DNA from: Salmonella enterica subsp. houtenae serovar Houten
Lineage (GTDB): Bacteria > Pseudomonadota > Gammaproteobacteria > Enterobacterales > Enterobacteriaceae
Reading direction: 5' to 3'
DNA: 64,000 bases
NCBI GenBank assembly: GCA_900478215.1
Contig: LS483478.1
Location: 2,790,001-2,854,000 of the forward strand
Each line of letters opens with the position of its first letter. The first letter of the stretch is position 1. Positions 61,892-64,000 of this stretch are shown piece by piece. Under the pieces are notes generated by a model. The model was not told the DNA's origin, did not search any database, and saw only the letters and a program-made list of their open reading frames with translations. The translations under genes were made by a program, and so were the position numbers.

Positions 61892-62289
61892 CCCAGCGAA
61901 TCGGCGACCACCCGCGCCACCAGCTGCAGCATGATCAGGAGATTGATGTCATCAAACATCAACTCACCGCTGTTGAAAACAGGCGTCCAGACCGTCCCGT
62001 TTTTTCGGGCCACAACCGACAGGCAAGGATGAATTATCGAGTTGGTGTCTTCCTCTTTCATCGAGGCCAGTTCGTCAGCGATACGCGGCAGCAACGTTTC
62101 AAATACTGGCTTAAGCTCATCAAATTTTTTGGAGTCAACCTTACCGTCTGCTGGCAGCAGGGAGCGAATGCTCCCGAAGTCAGTCATCATCCCTGCGAGG
62201 AGCGGCAGTAGTTTGCGTGTAACCTTGAGCTGATCAAACACGTTGAGTTTTGCGGCGCGGTATTCCACGCCATTAATATTGCATTCCAT
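61837..62289 (-). CDS. Tail assembly chaperone (gpG-like)
   Basis: 150-residue protein between tube and tape measure genes, the conserved site of tail chaperones. Near the end the codons GGA AAT TTT TTG contain the slippery heptamers A-AAT-TTT and T-TTT-TTG in phase. A minority of ribosomes should slip back one base and make the longer form. The zero-frame stop is TAA at 61837. Confidence 0.85.
   Translation of the reverse strand: MECNINGVEYRAAKLNVFDQLKVTRKLLPLLAGMMTDFGSIRSLLPADGKVDSKKFDELKPVFETLLPRIADELASMKEEDTNSIIHPCLSVVARKNGTVWTPVFNSGELMFDDINLLIMLQLVARVVADSLGNFLPVSLTSETPDQTQG
61882..61891 (-). promoter_or_regulatory. Programmed -1 ribosomal frameshift site
   Basis: Minus-strand AAATTTTTTG, giving overlapping heptamers A-AAT-TTT and T-TTT-TTG in the zero frame. 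The -1 frame is open across the junction with no stop for about 80 codons. Confidence 0.75.
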
Positions 62290-62292
62290 CTG

Positions 62293-62733
62293 TTAGAACT
62301 CCCCGAGAACTTCGTCAATCTTGCCGCAATCAAATACCCAGGCGACCGTTCCGGCTACCTTCGGGTTATTCCAGTCAGGCTGTTTCTGGAAAGCACAGGA
62401 GCGCGCCGTACCGATATCACCGGACACCCTGTTACGCACGACGATCACGTTATTTCCCCACAGCGCTGACGACATGCGCTGCGCGTTGTACATGATGGAA
62501 AGCTTTTTGTTTAGAGGGGATGTTTTAAGCAGGGTGACGGTAATAACGCCACTATTGCCGCCGTGGAGGCTGTGCATCACTTCACCGTCAGAACCGATAG
62601 TCATCGTGTTCTTTGCCTCGGTCATCGTGACCGTGATCCCCTCTTCGGAGTTGGCAGAACCAGCCCCAAGATCTAATGAACCTGTCGGCCCGGAAAAAGA
62701 AGCCGAAATATCAAGAAAAGAGTAAGCACCCAT
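62293..62733 (-). CDS. Tail tube protein (DUF3277)
   Basis: 146-residue inner tail tube subunit. The sequence MGAYSFLDISASFSGPTGS and SLHGGNSGVITVTLLKTSP is typical of DUF3277 proteins of ST64B/SfV-type phages. Follows the sheath gene by 10 bases. Confidence 0.87.
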   Translation of the reverse strand: MGAYSFLDISASFSGPTGSLDLGAGSANSEEGITVTMTEAKNTMTIGSDGEVMHSLHGGNSGVITVTLLKTSPLNKKLSIMYNAQRMSSALWGNNVIVVRNRVSGDIGTARSCAFQKQPDWNNPKVAGTVAWVFDCGKIDEVLGEF

Positions 62734-62743
62734 TCGATTCTCC

Positions 62744-63895
62744 TTAACGAACCACGGTAATTGCTACATCGCCGTAATGAACGGCCCCGGCCAGTTTCGC
62801 GGCCACCTGAATCGGTACGCCTTTACGCGCTTCACGATCGGTCTGCAGCTGGTTGTCCACAGTATCCGCCCAGGTGTAATACCCTTTGGTCAGGGTGTCG
62901 CCGGTTCCGAGTTGCCCCATTGGTCCGCCAGTCCAGATACCTGGTGCAAACAGACCGCTTTTGTCGGCCACATCCAGCACTTTTTCGATGTTGGCGATTC
63001 GGGTCGTTGTACCAGCATCGGTCTGTGGGATCTTCGTGGTGCTGGTGTAAAGCGTGTTGTAGTCGGCTGTCTGTACTGCGTTCTGCAGCCAGTCGAGCCC
63101 GTGACGCTCATCGAAGAAATCGCCGTTACACATCACACCCTGTTCAAGGATGGCTGTATCGTTTTCGTAGTACACGTAAACGTTACAGTTCTTCGCTTCC
63201 AGAGCATTCGCCTGTGATGTACCGATGGTTTCGTAGGTGATGCCAGGCAGTTGCTTGAACTTCAGGGTGATAGTGGTATTGCTGCCGGTGAAGTTGACCG
63301 TAAACGCACGTCCAAACGCTGACAATGCAGCATAGGGACTGGTAGATGAATACTGGATATAGGTCCGGCTGTATTTTGCGGCCTTCAGTTTGGTAGCCAA
63401 ATCGGTTTCAACCGCCGAGCTCAGAATATCCGCTTCGCTCGAAGTTATAGCCAGGATTCGCGAAACGGTCGCAGACTCGATCGCCGACGAAACGGAGATC
63501 AGGTCAGCATCATCCGGATAGTCAGCCACCGGAACGGCCAGATGCAGACCATACCAGGAGTTGTAATCCAGCAACGCGTTAACCGCCTGCAGCAGAGTTT
63601 CAGTAGGGCCAGATTCAGCCGAAGTGAGGCTATCAATCCAGCGACCAACATACAGTTGCGTCGGACGCGGTGACTGGGAGAACCAGACTACAGCTGCTTT
63701 GTATTCCTCACTGTCGACGCCGAAATCATCCCCGATATCTGCCGGATCGGAATACAGGCGCAGACGCTCGGTGATAGGAATAACAGTGGAATTACCCAGA
63801 ATCAGCATCGAACCGAAATTTCGGCCCTGCGCAGCTCTGGCAGAAAGCGTCACGGTTACGTTGGTGACGCGGTTTAAAGGCAAGCCTTTCGCCAT
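62744..63895 (-). CDS. Tail sheath protein (DUF3383)
   Basis: 383-residue contractile sheath subunit. The N-terminal MAKGLPLNRVTNVTVTLSA and the LILGNSTVI segment fit the DUF3383 family of sheath proteins; FGVDSEEYKAAVVWFSQSPRP is a shared motif. Start 63895 follows CCGGAGATT. Presence of a sheath makes this a myovirus-type tail. Confidence 0.88.
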   Translation of the reverse strand: MAKGLPLNRVTNVTVTLSARAAQGRNFGSMLILGNSTVIPITERLRLYSDPADIGDDFGVDSEEYKAAVVWFSQSPRPTQLYVGRWIDSLTSAESGPTETLLQAVNALLDYNSWYGLHLAVPVADYPDDADLISVSSAIESATVSRILAITSSEADILSSAVETDLATKLKAAKYSRTYIQYSSTSPYAALSAFGRAFTVNFTGSNTTITLKFKQLPGITYETIGTSQANALEAKNCNVYVYYENDTAILEQGVMCNGDFFDERHGLDWLQNAVQTADYNTLYTSTTKIPQTDAGTTTRIANIEKVLDVADKSGLFAPGIWTGGPMGQLGTGDTLTKGYYTWADTVDNQLQTDREARKGVPIQVAAKLAGAVHYGDVAITVVR

Positions 63896-63897
63896 GA

Positions 63898-64000
63898 TCA
63901 ATCTCCGGTTGAGATCGCGACATTACCGTCGACGATAGATTTAATGTTGTATGTGCGCGTGACTTTGCGGCGTATCTTCACCGTGATGTCATAACGGCGT
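63898..64000 (-). CDS. C-terminal end of a head-tail or tail-completion protein (partial)
   Basis: The last 33 codons of a gene that continues beyond the window, ending VDGNVAISTGD and a stop three bases before the sheath ATG. The position just upstream of the sheath suggests a tail-terminator or head-tail joining protein. Not identifiable from this fragment. Confidence 0.55.
   Translation of the reverse strand, partial: RRYDITVKIRRKVTRTYNIKSIVDGNVAISTGD

Overview
The window is chromosomal DNA of Salmonella enterica. The backbone order serT-yccA-tusE-yccX-rlmI-hspQ-yccU-yccT-mgsA-helD-yccF-yccS-sxy-sulA-ompA-matP-lonH-fabA-rmf-pqiCBA-uup-rlmKL-ycbX-zapC-pyrD-pepN is the standard enterobacterial one. 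SPI-5 genes (sopB, pipC) lie beyond serT, and a prophage sits beyond pepN at the place where Gifsy-2 lies in Typhimurium. SopB differs from the Typhimurium protein as I remember it at many residues, and pipB/pipA are absent. This suggests a lineage outside the common subspecies I serovars; that placement is inference.

Region 1 (1-17185) is a composite island at the 3' end of the tRNA gene serT. It starts with sopB and its chaperone pipC. Debris of a DNA invertase follows, then a WaaK-like LPS glycosyltransferase. A degenerate copy of the serT 3' end (about 4919) opens a second module: a possible tiny membrane protein, a Mig-14 family gene, three unrecognised small genes, and a five-gene minus-strand operon. 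That operon encodes an exported glutaminase, an RfaH-like protein without a KOW domain, a glutamyl-tRNA synthetase paralogue, a glutamate decarboxylase and an APC-family transporter. It reads as a self-contained glutamine-to-glutamate-to-GABA pathway, probably for acid resistance. A PerC-like regulator gene with two stop codons lies just upstream on the opposite strand. A second serT 3' copy (about 15011) opens a third module with a YibB/HtrL family gene and decayed phage tail-fibre, tail-fibre-assembly and DUF4224-like genes. The intact serT ends the series.

Region 2 (17186-47610) is conserved backbone. It holds envelope genes (ompA, pqiABC, yccT), division and nucleoid genes (sulA, matP, zapC), RNA modification genes (tusE, rlmI, rlmKL), metabolic genes (mgsA, fabA, pyrD, pepN) and stress genes (hspQ, rmf, sxy). 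Recognisable control sites are a LexA box before sulA, FadR- and FabR-like sites before fabA, the pyrD leader hairpin and several terminators. A broken PEBP-family gene and a scrap of an AraC-type regulator lie between yccX and rlmI.

Region 3 (47611-64000) is one end of a prophage. From pepN inward come a LexA-boxed msgA/dinI-like gene (gtgF-like, truncated), an unrecognised AT-rich gene with a possible Cys-His-Asp catalytic triad (candidate type III effector), invertase debris, and the effector gene sopE. A minus-strand contractile-tail operon of the SfV/ST64B kind follows: tail-fibre assembly, fibre, baseplate, spike, hub, tape measure with lytic transglycosylase domain, tail chaperone with a -1 frameshift site, tube and sheath. 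Between hub and spike lies a cargo cassette: a secreted small protein, then a helical-repeat protein translationally coupled to a HEPN-family protein and closed by its own terminator. This is a candidate phage-borne defence or toxin module.
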